Below, piece after piece: positions 46,243 to 57,100 of a stretch of 64,000 bases of DNA. The notes below the pieces were generated by a model. The model was not told the origin of the DNA. It searched no databases and saw only the letters and a list, made by a program, of their open reading frames with translations. Position 1 is the first letter of the stretch. Each line of letters begins with the position of its first letter. This DNA is from Chitinophaga filiformis (GTDB lineage: Bacteria > Bacteroidota > Bacteroidia > Chitinophagales > Chitinophagaceae): the NCBI RefSeq assembly GCF_900102545.1, contig NZ_FNBN01000002.1, positions 346,264 to 410,263 on the forward strand, in the 5' to 3' direction. The position numbers and the translations under genes are program-made.

Positions 46243-48060
46243 TTAAAGCGGTTTATATTGGATCAGGTCGGGGTAAAACCGTTCTGCCTTTCGCATATAG
46301 GCATCAAATTCTATCTGCAGGCCCAGTGGATTCGCGATCCACTGCCGAGTAAGCCTGGCCACGTCGGGATCAACCAATTTAACATTGCCGGTATGCATGG
46401 CCATAAGATTCGCTTCACATGCCTGCTCTGCCGCAATCATGAGGATGGCTGCTGTTTCCAGTTCCGCCGCCATAGTAAGGGTACCGTGATTACGTAGCAG
46501 CAATGTATGATTGCCACCAGCGGCAGTTACCAGTTGTTGTCCTTCGGACAGAGATAACACCGGGCCATTATATTCATCATACAATGCATGGTCTTCAAAG
46601 AACATACAGCTTGTCTGGTTCACAGGTTGTATCTGCTTAGCGAGAGAGGCATACAAGGTTGCATTCGGCGAATGCGTATGCACAATACAATGCGTATCCG
46701 GCCGCCCCTGGTGCAGGGCAGCATGGATACAGAAGCCCGCCACATTCACCGGATGATCTCCTTCCAGCACATCTCCCTTTCCATCTACAGTGATCAGGTT
46801 ATCCGGAGTAACCTCTTCAAAGAAAAGCCCGAAGGGATTCACCCAGAAAGCATCGTCCCTGCCCGGCACCTTCATGGAAATATGTCCGCTGATACCCTCA
46901 TCCAGTTTCTCCATGGCCAGTATCCGATACAAGGCTGCCAGCCGGTAACGCAGCCAGGGGATTGTTTGCGGGCGTTCCTTTTTACTGAAGAAGGCAGCGG
47001 TATTACGGCGGGTATTCCCTACCACACTCGCTGTACCATCAATCGGGTCAGACATGGCTACCAGTACCTTACGGTTCCCTGTAAAGGGCTTTCTGCTATG
47101 CGCAAACCGCATATTATCCAGTAAGAGCACATCTCCACTTTCCCAGGGGAATACTATTCCCGCTTCATCATAGGCAGTCATCACGGCGTTAAAATCATTC
47201 CTGGTTATGGCTGTACCATCTCCCAGGAAACTGTTCCTGGGCACATTCTCCTCACCCAGTAAACTCACCAGGGAAGAGCGTGTCTCTTCATCAAGGTTCA
47301 TGAGATTAAACAAGTGAGCCTGGTTAAACCAGACCTTTTCTCTTGTCACCGGGTGCACGGCTATCGCTTGTGCGGTATAACTGGTCTGTAATACATCATT
47401 ATCTTTCCATTGGAAGCTCATGCCTCTTTGCTCACAGTATTGCTTTACTTCCTCCCGGCTATCGGTACCAAATACCTTCTGCCAGCTCAGGTCTATGTCT
47501 TTATGAAAAGTGCGCACATACCGCACACCTGACCTTTCAAATCTTTTCCTGACAGCTGCGGGTATCAGCCTGTATACAAGGGCTGAATCGGCAATAGGCG
47601 TCTCGCCACCTGTAGCTGCACTTTCCTTGCAATAGAACCATATCTTCCCCGGCCAGGTACTGGTGTAGGAATGCTCATTATGAAAGGGAATCGACCTTTC
47701 TTTCGGATATTCTGTAGAGGTATATACTTTGTCGCCCACCTTAGTGCGAGGAGTAGACGGCTCCGCATAATCCAGCATACGGGTAGCATATAACTGACAG
47801 ATCTGCTGGAAATCGTCTTCATCGCCAATGACAAATCCACGGAAAAGAATGGCGCCATATTCCTTGTATAGCTTATCCACCTGCGCTCTATTGCCCTGTA
47901 ACCATTCCTTCAGTTGTAAGTCCCCATTACCGGCGTTCAGCAACACATATGGGGTACCATGCTCATTACCGCGTACAATCTCGGGGCGTACCGGCTTATC
48001 CTGCTGAACAGGACGGGGTACCGTACGCTTCAATGACTGTAAAATATCCTGGTTTTTCAT
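46243..48060 (-). CDS. Fe(II)/2-oxoglutarate dioxygenase fused to class II aldolase, 605 aa
   Basis: ATG 48060 is preferred; a GTG at 48066 overlapping the NRPS stop is possible. N-terminal TauD/SyrP-like domain (~1-330): EYGAILFRGFVI, the metal HxE in IPFHNEHSYT, and the distal LLLDNMRFAHSRKPFTGNRKVLV with His and the 2-oxoglutarate Arg. C-terminal class II aldolase/adducin-like domain (~345-605): GHISMKVPG, HTHSPNATLYAS (HxH) and RNHGTLTM (third His). SyrP-like enzymes hydroxylate carrier-bound Asp at the beta carbon, which suits the Asp- and Asn-like A domains here. The aldolase half might act on the 3-hydroxy product (retro-aldol), or be a structural partner. Located between NRPS genes, in frame with the operon. 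Confidence 0.85.
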   Translation of the reverse strand: MKNQDILQSLKRTVPRPVQQDKPVRPEIVRGNEHGTPYVLLNAGNGDLQLKEWLQGNRAQVDKLYKEYGAILFRGFVIGDEDDFQQICQLYATRMLDYAEPSTPRTKVGDKVYTSTEYPKERSIPFHNEHSYTSTWPGKIWFYCKESAATGGETPIADSALVYRLIPAAVRKRFERSGVRYVRTFHKDIDLSWQKVFGTDSREEVKQYCEQRGMSFQWKDNDVLQTSYTAQAIAVHPVTREKVWFNQAHLFNLMNLDEETRSSLVSLLGEENVPRNSFLGDGTAITRNDFNAVMTAYDEAGIVFPWESGDVLLLDNMRFAHSRKPFTGNRKVLVAMSDPIDGTASVVGNTRRNTAAFFSKKERPQTIPWLRYRLAALYRILAMEKLDEGISGHISMKVPGRDDAFWVNPFGLFFEEVTPDNLITVDGKGDVLEGDHPVNVAGFCIHAALHQGRPDTHCIVHTHSPNATLYASLAKQIQPVNQTSCMFFEDHALYDEYNGPVLSLSEGQQLVTAAGGNHTLLLRNHGTLTMAAELETAAILMIAAEQACEANLMAMHTGNVKLVDPDVARLTRQWIANPLGLQIEFDAYMRKAERFYPDLIQYKPL

Positions 48061-48062
48061 AT

Positions 48063-51000
48063 TCACTTTTTCATGCTTTTTAGTAATTCGTGCGACTTCG
48101 TTTTGAGTTTCACCGCTGTATCATCCCAGTGATGTGTAAGCAGTGTTTCCACCTGTACTTCTTCCTGATCACAGAGCTGTTCCAGCAATTGCTCCCACTG
48201 TTTCACATAGGAGATGATCACCGCTTTGGTATACTTCCCTGCTTTATACTCCACATTAAGCGATAAAGTATTCTTGTATGGCTGCACCGTGAAACTGAGG
48301 TCAAACTTGCTGCCTTCCATCACCACTTCTATCTCTTCTGCGTCAATGCTGTTCCGCTTATTCTCCTGCGCACCGAAATCATTATATACAAAGCGGGTAT
48401 TGATGTATTCAGATAGTTGTATGCTACTTTCTTTCTTTACCAGTGCAGACAATTCATCGAAAGAGATGTCCATATGATTCATATCCTGCCTTATGCCTGT
48501 AGCGAAGTCCTCTATTGCCTTCCTGATAGTAGCCTGCCGGTCCATGTTTACCACCACCGGCATCATATTCACAAAGAAGCCCACCACAGGTTCCATGCTG
48601 GTATTTGTTCTTCCAGACACAGAACTGCCTATCACAAAATGACTGGTACCTGAGAGCTTTGCCTGCAGCAATGAGAAACTGAACAGCAGTAACTGGAAGT
48701 CAGTAACCTGTCGTCTTCTGGCCAGCTGTAATACCTTCTGTGAGAGTTGTTCCGGCAAGCTATGATGCAGGGTGATACCGGCTACTTCATCATCAGCTAT
48801 CATATAAGGGAATACGGAACGCTCTATACCAGCATTGATCTTCTTCAACCAATACGCCGCAGCGCTTTCCATTACTGCCTGCGATTGATTGGACATCCAC
48901 TGTGCGATATCTACATAACGCAGCGGTAGCGGAGCCAACGCAGGAGCAGTACCTGCCAGCTTAGACTCGTAAATACTTAAGAGGTCGGACAACAGCACGC
49001 CAATAGACCAGCCATCAGCAATAATATGATGCAGGTTGATCACCATATAGAAATGCTGACTGTCGTTTTCCATAATCAGCACACGGAACAATGGCGCCTG
49101 CTCCAGTTTGAAAGGCGTATTACTGAATACCTTCGCGAGGTCCATGATCTCATCCACACTCCTTTCGCCGCTGAGGAAGGTGAGGTATGCGGACGGCTCA
49201 GGCAGTTCGTTCAGTTGTACCACCGGTCCATTCTCCTGTAGTATAAAAGCTGCCCGTAACTGGTCATGCCGCTGCACAAGTGTCTCGAACGCAGCCTCCA
49301 GTATGTCTCTCCTCAGCGGAGTGGATATTTTGAAAGCGGTCGTCATGTTGTAAGAGATATTATCGGGCTCCCGCTGTTGCAGGAACCATAACCTTCGTTG
49401 TAAAGGTGATACACTATAGAAAGGCTGTTCTCCTACATGAGGAATGATATACGTAGCCCTGTGCTGCTGTGAAGCAACATACATGGACAGATCATACAAA
49501 CGTGGATGTTTGAATACATCAAATAAGCTGATGGGGATATTGAACTGCTCTCTTATCCTGCTTACCAGTTTAATGGCGAGCAGGCTTTGTCCGCCGGACA
49601 GGAAGAAATCATCCTCCGGCGACACTGTTTTGAGTTTCAGCATCTCTTTAAATATATCACCCACTTTCTCTTCCACATCTGCCGGCACCTGTACCACTGC
49701 TGGTGGTGTATAGCTTACTGCGCCTGTACCCATTGGAGGCGTCAATAACTGCAGATCTGCAATAGTGATATCCTGCAATACAGGAGAAGACTGTAACAAA
49801 GTACAGAAGGCATTATACAAGTGTACCGGCAATGCCGCATCCACCAGGTGGGTGGCATGGATGAAAGACAGCGTGAAGGTATTGTCCACCTCTGTGATCT
49901 CAATACTCAGGTCAAAGCGTGCACCTGATTCAGATGCGGGGTCCAGTCCCTCGCGGGTGGAGCTACCTTCTGCGGCTACCACGTAATTGAAAAGGATATT
50001 GAAGAGAGGGTGTTTACTACCATACCTTGACAGCTGTTTATCGCGTAAGATATGTGCAGGCGGATACCAGGAATGCTCCATCACCTGCGCAAGCTGTATA
50101 CCTGTTGCATGTACATATTCCCCGAAAGATGTCGCGGGATCCATTTGTGCATAAAAAGGCAATGTGCTTACCATAAATCCCGTTACATCCTGCATCTCAT
50201 CTGTCATCCTGTTAGAGAATGGTAATCCGCAAAGCAGGCGATTGCCATCCGTATACCCTGACAGGATGATATGAAAGGCAGAGAAGATCAGGGTGAAATC
50301 CGTTACACCCAGTTTCGAAGACAAAGATCTGATCCTTTGTACCACGGCAGGTGGCAATACCGGACGAAATACGGATCCTTCAAAAGGAGAACCGTCCTGG
50401 TCTTTCGCCACAGGCAGGGATGGCATCGAAGGTATCTTCTCAAGGTACTGGCCCCACCATGTTTTATCCTTCTGGTACAGCTCTCCCTTGAGGTAAGTAC
50501 TATGATACCACATGGCCACATCATGATACTGCAATACCGGAGGCTGTACCGGCTCCTGTTTATACAGGCGCATCAGGTCTGCCATGAATATGGTGTTGGA
50601 CAGTTCATCTGTAATCAGATGGTGTACATCGAGCAGGAGATAAAAAGTATTATTGTGCTGTAGCAGGTATATTCTGAACAATGGCGCCTGACTGATGTCA
50701 AGTACCACCCTTTGATCATTGAAGGCCTGTAAAGGAGATAAGCGGGGTAATGCGATGGCCCTGATACTACCTGACCGTATAAAAGCATCATACACTTCTT
50801 TCACAGGTAATATCTGCTGCAATACCTGCTCATCCTTTTCAATGAACCGGGTACGCAATACGGAATACCTCTCCAGCAATTTTGCTATGGCAAATAACAG
50901 GCGCTGTTCCTCCGGCTTCTGCTCCAGTTTTATCAAAGCAGGTACATAATAGCTGAACCCTATATCCGGCAGACTATCCAGTACATAGATACTTTCCTGC

Positions 51001-54000
51001 GAAGGCATCAGCGGTAGTGTATCCGGGGCAGCAGCGCTTGTTATAGCGGCAGCCTTTGAAGGACTCGCCGCTTTAATATAGGCGGATAGTTTATCCAGCG
51101 TAGCATGCTGTAAAATATCCGGCAGGGAGATCTGTACACCAAAGTTCCGTTTGATGGCAGACATCGTCCTGACAGCAGTCAGACTATGCGCACCGTTGGC
51201 AAAGAAGTCCCTTTCGGGGTCTACCTCATGACCGATCACCTGCGCCCATACCTGTAATAGTCTGGTAGCTATCTCGTCGTTCTCCCATCTCCTGGTCGCC
51301 GGTTCGCGTTCCTCCTGTTCCTTCAGTAAGGCTGACAGCTGCTTACGGTTGATCTTTCCACTGTTCAGACGGGGTATCTCTTCTATCCGTTTGAACCCAG
51401 AAGGGATCATATAGGCAGGTAGTAGCTTCGTCATTGTTGATCTGATAACAGCAGCAGGAACATCTTCCCCTGTGTAGAACGCATACAGGAACGAAGCACC
51501 ATCTTCTCTCTTCATCAATAATACCACTGCTTCCCTGATACCCGGTACCAGCAGAAGTTTCGCTTCTATATCACCCGGCTCTATACGTTGACCATTCAGT
51601 TTTACCTGTTGGTCTATCCTGCCCAGGTATATCAGATCGCCCTCGTCATTCCACATGGCCAGGTCGCCCGTTTTATACATGCGTGCATTTTCTACAAAGG
51701 GGTCAGCGACAAACTTTTCTGCAGTCAGTTGTTCCCTGCCGATATATCCCCTGGCTACGCCAGTTCCTGCAATACACAGTTCTCCACTTATCCATGGTGG
51801 CAGTAATGCCTGATGTTCATCAAGGATATAGGCCCTTGTATTCAGCAGCGGTTTGCCAATGGGTACATACCTGTACTCTTCCTTCCAGGGAGAACAGGTA
51901 ATACCGGTACAATCAACTGTAGCTTCCGTTGGACCATACAGGTTTACGAGAATAGTGCCTGTGTGCCTGTATATGTGTTCGTTGAATTGTTGCATGGCCG
52001 CATATAACAGCGCCTCCCCGCTGGCAAATACAAAGCGTAAGCCCGCACAGTCATTGACCAGTTTTTCATGAATAACAGTCTCCATGAACAGGGCCAGCAT
52101 GGAAGGCACGAAGTGCGTCACCGTTACACGATGGTCTTTGATGGTACGCACGATCTCATATGGTTCGCTTTCCTTACCCGGCGCCAGGAAGAAGGTGGTA
52201 CAACCAGAGAATAACCAGTGAAACAATTCCCATACGGATACATCAAAACCAATACTTGTCTTCTGCAGGATACAATCATCCTTTGATAAAGGGAAGTCCT
52301 GCTGCATCCAGTACATCCTGTTTACCACCGCGCTGTGCTCCACTACTACGCCTTTAGGCATACCGGTAGAACCGGATGTATAGATGATATAAACGGGATC
52401 AGTTACCAGGGGCATGATCACTGGGCTATAATCTTTAACCGGCGCTTTTATCACTGCTTCCATATCAATGTAGGGAACCTCCGTTTGTATCAGTGGCTCT
52501 CCCCAGCCTAACACAATCTTTACACGGGCATCCTGTAACACAAAGGCAATACGGTCCTCCGGCATCCTCAGGTCAATGGGTACATAGGTGCCTGCCCGCT
52601 TCAGTATAGACATGATCGCTACTTCCAGCCATACAGAGCGCTTACAACATATTGCCACGGTATCACCTCTACCTACGCCTGCCTGCGCCAATGCATGTTG
52701 TACGGCGTTGCTATAGGCCTCCAGATCATCTATGGACAGGCGGTGCTCCTCATCTTCAATTCTCACCGGCGAATGCTTCTCCAGCAGTTCATAATAGAAT
52801 GACAACAATGTCTTATCTGCCGGAAAGTACCCTTCAGTATTATTGAAACTATGGATCAGGTCATTGGTCTGCTTATCTCCCCATAGTTTAATATCAGACA
52901 GCTTTTGGCCTTTACCAATGCCCTGCGCCACTTGTTCACCAATCAGCACCAGGTGATCCAGTACCTGCCGGATAAGCGCCTGCGGATACCTGTCTACATT
53001 AAAAGAGATGCGCCACAGGAGTTGTTTGCCAGCGGAGATATGCACTGACAAAGGATAGTTGGTACGGTCAAATACTTCAGACCCAAAGATCTTTCCTTCT
53101 GCCAACCGGGCTTCATCGTATGGATAGTCTTCCACTGCTACCACATGATCAAACAATTCTCCATCTACACCAGCCTTACGCCTGATGTCCGGAACAGCGC
53201 AATACTGGTATGGCAGGCTGTTGATAAAACGGCTGGAAATGCTGCTGAAATACTCGTCTATAGGTGTATCATCATCGGTCATGAAGGGGAAGGGTACCGT
53301 ATTGATACACATGCCTACCACATCACTGGCATTGGCAATACCTATCTCGCGACCTGAAACAGTAAGACCTGCAATCACTTTCTTCTGCCGGCAATAACGC
53401 GACAACAATATCCCCCAGATGCCGTACAGGATGGTATTGATACTCACCTGTAATGTAGCAGCTGCCTGTTTCAGCCGTGCGCTCAGCGCTTCGCTGAATG
53501 TTGTCTGCAGGGATACCTGCTCCATATTAAGGGAAGGCTGCATAAAGGATTCCGTCAGTGTGCCCGGCAGAAAGTCTGATTCAGTGGCCAGGTGGTCCAG
53601 CCAGTACTGTGTGACCGTATCCTGCTGTTGCCGCGCCAGATACTCCGTTACGCCCGTAAATGACACCGGATCTTTTAATATTGTCTTGCCATGGTACACG
53701 GCAATCAATTCATTCATCACGATGGCGAAACTCCAGCCATCCAGTATGATATGATGGAAGGAGATCACCAGCCGGGAGTTATCCCCTATATGTAAGATCG
53801 CTGCTCTGAACAATGTATCTGTGAGTATATCAAAAGCGCGTTCCCTGTCTGCCTGCAGGAACGCCGCTACCTCGTCTTCATGTTGCAATGAATGGCATGT
53901 CAGCTCTGGCGTCACTTCATCCATGATCACCTGTACCGGTCTTACTCCTTTATCGGCTATGAAGCGAAGTCGTAAGGCATCATGGCGCTGCATCACGGTT

Positions 54001-54155
54001 GTCAGGCTGTTACGGAAACGTTCCACATCCATTCCGCCTGCCATGGTGAAACTGTATTGTTCAAAATAGGCCTGCCTGTCTGTTTTAGCAAGGGCATGAA
54101 ATAACAATCCCTCCTGCAGGGGCGTCAATATCTGTATACTTTTTATATTGCCCAT
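48063..54155 (-). CDS. NRPS: C-A(Ser)-T-C-T-C, 2030 aa
   Basis: C1 (1-430; HHIILDGWS ~132) has LTPLQEGLLFHAL, typical for C domains that accept a D-residue, matching the E domain upstream. A (~450-945) reads DVWHFSLVD, Ser-like. T1 Ser~989 in ANGAHSLTA. C2 (~1050-1480) has HHLITDEL (~1177), with Glu instead of Gly. T2 (Ser~1520 in LSGGQSLLA) follows C2 directly, with no room for an A domain. C3 (~1575-2010; HHIIADGWS ~1708) closes the protein and should donate to the next NRPS, which begins with X. Thus a C-T module lacks its own activator. Starts 2 bp after the upstream gene. Confidence 0.9.
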   Translation of the reverse strand: MGNIKSIQILTPLQEGLLFHALAKTDRQAYFEQYSFTMAGGMDVERFRNSLTTVMQRHDALRLRFIADKGVRPVQVIMDEVTPELTCHSLQHEDEVAAFLQADRERAFDILTDTLFRAAILHIGDNSRLVISFHHIILDGWSFAIVMNELIAVYHGKTILKDPVSFTGVTEYLARQQQDTVTQYWLDHLATESDFLPGTLTESFMQPSLNMEQVSLQTTFSEALSARLKQAAATLQVSINTILYGIWGILLSRYCRQKKVIAGLTVSGREIGIANASDVVGMCINTVPFPFMTDDDTPIDEYFSSISSRFINSLPYQYCAVPDIRRKAGVDGELFDHVVAVEDYPYDEARLAEGKIFGSEVFDRTNYPLSVHISAGKQLLWRISFNVDRYPQALIRQVLDHLVLIGEQVAQGIGKGQKLSDIKLWGDKQTNDLIHSFNNTEGYFPADKTLLSFYYELLEKHSPVRIEDEEHRLSIDDLEAYSNAVQHALAQAGVGRGDTVAICCKRSVWLEVAIMSILKRAGTYVPIDLRMPEDRIAFVLQDARVKIVLGWGEPLIQTEVPYIDMEAVIKAPVKDYSPVIMPLVTDPVYIIYTSGSTGMPKGVVVEHSAVVNRMYWMQQDFPLSKDDCILQKTSIGFDVSVWELFHWLFSGCTTFFLAPGKESEPYEIVRTIKDHRVTVTHFVPSMLALFMETVIHEKLVNDCAGLRFVFASGEALLYAAMQQFNEHIYRHTGTILVNLYGPTEATVDCTGITCSPWKEEYRYVPIGKPLLNTRAYILDEHQALLPPWISGELCIAGTGVARGYIGREQLTAEKFVADPFVENARMYKTGDLAMWNDEGDLIYLGRIDQQVKLNGQRIEPGDIEAKLLLVPGIREAVVLLMKREDGASFLYAFYTGEDVPAAVIRSTMTKLLPAYMIPSGFKRIEEIPRLNSGKINRKQLSALLKEQEEREPATRRWENDEIATRLLQVWAQVIGHEVDPERDFFANGAHSLTAVRTMSAIKRNFGVQISLPDILQHATLDKLSAYIKAASPSKAAAITSAAAPDTLPLMPSQESIYVLDSLPDIGFSYYVPALIKLEQKPEEQRLLFAIAKLLERYSVLRTRFIEKDEQVLQQILPVKEVYDAFIRSGSIRAIALPRLSPLQAFNDQRVVLDISQAPLFRIYLLQHNNTFYLLLDVHHLITDELSNTIFMADLMRLYKQEPVQPPVLQYHDVAMWYHSTYLKGELYQKDKTWWGQYLEKIPSMPSLPVAKDQDGSPFEGSVFRPVLPPAVVQRIRSLSSKLGVTDFTLIFSAFHIILSGYTDGNRLLCGLPFSNRMTDEMQDVTGFMVSTLPFYAQMDPATSFGEYVHATGIQLAQVMEHSWYPPAHILRDKQLSRYGSKHPLFNILFNYVVAAEGSSTREGLDPASESGARFDLSIEITEVDNTFTLSFIHATHLVDAALPVHLYNAFCTLLQSSPVLQDITIADLQLLTPPMGTGAVSYTPPAVVQVPADVEEKVGDIFKEMLKLKTVSPEDDFFLSGGQSLLAIKLVSRIREQFNIPISLFDVFKHPRLYDLSMYVASQQHRATYIIPHVGEQPFYSVSPLQRRLWFLQQREPDNISYNMTTAFKISTPLRRDILEAAFETLVQRHDQLRAAFILQENGPVVQLNELPEPSAYLTFLSGERSVDEIMDLAKVFSNTPFKLEQAPLFRVLIMENDSQHFYMVINLHHIIADGWSIGVLLSDLLSIYESKLAGTAPALAPLPLRYVDIAQWMSNQSQAVMESAAAYWLKKINAGIERSVFPYMIADDEVAGITLHHSLPEQLSQKVLQLARRRQVTDFQLLLFSFSLLQAKLSGTSHFVIGSSVSGRTNTSMEPVVGFFVNMMPVVVNMDRQATIRKAIEDFATGIRQDMNHMDISFDELSALVKKESSIQLSEYINTRFVYNDFGAQENKRNSIDAEEIEVVMEGSKFDLSFTVQPYKNTLSLNVEYKAGKYTKAVIISYVKQWEQLLEQLCDQEEVQVETLLTHHWDDTAVKLKTKSHELLKSMKK

Positions 54156-54157
54156 AT

Positions 54158-57100
54158 TTATAGTGAATTATAGATCTCTTCCATTTCCTGTTCATTCAGC
54201 TCCAGCGCTGCTGTACCTGCTACCTTCTTCTTAAACATGTCATCTCCTTTTCCTAGTGCATAAATGAACTGTTCAAGACAGGTGATATACTTGCAGAGCA
54301 ACTGCGTAGCTGTATCTTTTGTAAATAATGACCGGTGATAAGAAAGGCTCACCTGTAGTATACCTTCTGAAATGATCAGCGTAAAGTAGAGCGCCGAAGG
54401 CATGTAAATCGCAGGTCCCACATTCTGCTGTACCGGTGATAAAGGATGAATAGTGAAGGCCTGCCGCTCAGCGGTATCATGTTGTCCAAGATAATTGAAG
54501 GTGACGAGAGGTTCAGTGCCCCGACTGCGTGCAGGCAGTTCAGCCAGGTAACGCTGACAGAGATATCCTTCTCCATTGCCGGGCATCTTTTCCAGTGCAG
54601 CAATGGTTTGCTGTATTCCACTGCGCATATCTTCTGCGGGAAGACAAGGCAATGCTACCGGGTACTTCATCGTAAACCAGCCTATTGTTTCAGCGAAGGA
54701 AGCTGCATCTTCCGTACTATTCCTGCCGTGCGACTCCAAATACAATGTAATCGCAGATCTGCCGTCCCATTCATGTATGGCGCTGGTCAGCGCAGCCAGC
54801 TGCACTTCCTGTATGGTCACATTCATCGTATGCAGGGGCAGTGATAACAATTGCTGCGTGGTAGTTGCAGACAGCTCTCCATGCAGGTGATCAAAATACT
54901 GATAGGTCTTCTCTACAGGCGCCAAACCGGTCCAGTCTTCCGCAACCTTTGCCTCCATGTCTATCCAGTAGGATAATTCCTGTACAGTAAGACTATCTGC
55001 CTTTTTCCTTAAGGCCTGCGACCATTTCAGGTAAGACCCGGATGTATGCTCCTGCGGTGCTCCATTACCAGATAACTGCTCCAGGATGATACGCCATGAA
55101 ACACCATCAATGATGAGGTGGTGCGCCAGCAGGAACACATAGTCCTCTTCTTCTCCATGGAATAAGATGCAACGGAAGAGCGGCCCCGTTTCCAGGTCAA
55201 ACTGCTGCTGCCAGTATTGCGCCTGTCCTTTCAGATCGTAGGCATCCTGTTCGATAAAAAGTCCTTCCATCACCACCGCTGCCGGCAGTACGTGCTGTAT
55301 ACGCTCATTCCCTGCCAGAGGGAAAACAGTACGCAACCCCGCGTGGGTTTGCCATAAACGGACAACTGCTGCGTTAAGATCATTCGCGTCTATCTTTCCG
55401 GTAGCCTGCAATAAAACAGACTGGTTATAGTAATGCAGGTCAGCAGTGTTATCCCTGAAAAATTTGATCTGCAAAGGTGTAAGCGGAACTGCCCCTCCGT
55501 CTGCCAGATCATCCGCAGGGATGCTATCTGCCTCTTTCAGATAATTTACCAGTTGTGAAATAGTAGGGAACCTGAGTACATCGCCCACCTGCAACATCCA
55601 GCCTTTCTCCCTCATCTTTGCCACCACCTGTATGGCCTTTATGGAGTCGCCACCTATACCCAGGAAATGATCATGGATACCCACCGGTACTTTCTGTAAT
55701 ACCGTCTCCCATACCTGGGCCAGCAGCTTTTGCTGCGGTGTATTGGGGAGTACGATTTCCTGTCTGCTGCGCACCTCTTCCGGAGAAGGCAATGCAGCAA
55801 TATCCAGTTTACCGTTGACGTTCACCGGGAACCGTTCCAGCGCAATAAGGCTGACAGGATGCATATATGGGGGCAATTGTAACTCCATCTCTTTCCTGAT
55901 AGCAGCATCCAGTTCAGGAGCGCCCGCATAATAGCCGACCAGTTCTTCGTGACGTATGATAACAAAAGCATCCTGCACACCAGCAACACTACGCATGACG
56001 GATGTTATTTCACCCCGTTCTATACGGTAACCCCGTAGCTTGATCATGTCGTCATTGCGCCCGGTATAACAGATGTTTCCGTCAGGCAACCAGTAACCTT
56101 TATCGCCTGTTTTATATAAGCCGTTTATAAAACGTGCCGCTGTCTTTGCCTCATCATGAAAATATCCGGTTCCCACCGTACTGCCACCGATCCAGATCTC
56201 TCCTTCTATGCCCGGGGTACAGGGTTCCATCTGCGCATCCATGATACAGGCGCTTGTATTGCTGATGGGTTTACCTATCAATATATCGTTAAATGACACT
56301 GGCACATTCCATACAATACAACCTACGGTACACTCTGTAGGGCCGTATTCATTATAGATCTTCATGGCTGGATATAATGCACGCAGGATGGCAATATCGC
56401 TTTCCAGCAATGCTTCTCCTCCTACGATACAGGTATCTATGGTCGTATGTGTAATGTCCAGGTGCGGCAGCATGCGGATATGTGAAGGGGTCAGCTTGAT
56501 GGCATTCATCGTACTGAAAGCATTCCGCAGATGTATGCTTACGTCCCTATCCTCCGCGCAGATATACAATATTGCTCCTCTTAACAAGGTGCAAAAGACG
56601 GTAGTAACGGTCAGGTCAAATGCAATTGGCGTAAACAATGGCATTGTACCGGCAGGATGATTGGCGAAATAGTAATGGCCCGCCCAGCGGGTATAGTGTA
56701 ACAGGTTATTCATGGTGATGATACAGCCTTTGGGCTGTCCTGTTGTACCTGATGTATACAGTATATATACCGGCTGATCCGGCTGCCAGCGGGGAAGCTG
56801 CCTGTTAACTTCAATAAGGGCCGCCTGCTGGTACAGTTTCTCCGGAGAGACACTTTTATCAGTTTCCTTATCATCTGTGATAGCCAGCTTTGCTTCTGAT
56901 TGCTCCATGATATACTTAATCCGGGCGGCAGGATACTGTTTATCAGCCGGGATATAGGTTGCTCCGCTCAGCATGACCGCCCAGATGACAGGTAATAATT
57001 GCTCCGTACGGGTCATGTTGATCAATACCCTGTCGCCCGGCTGTATGCTGTATTGCACGATCAATACTTCTGCCAGTTGCCTTGACTGCCGGAGTAAGTC

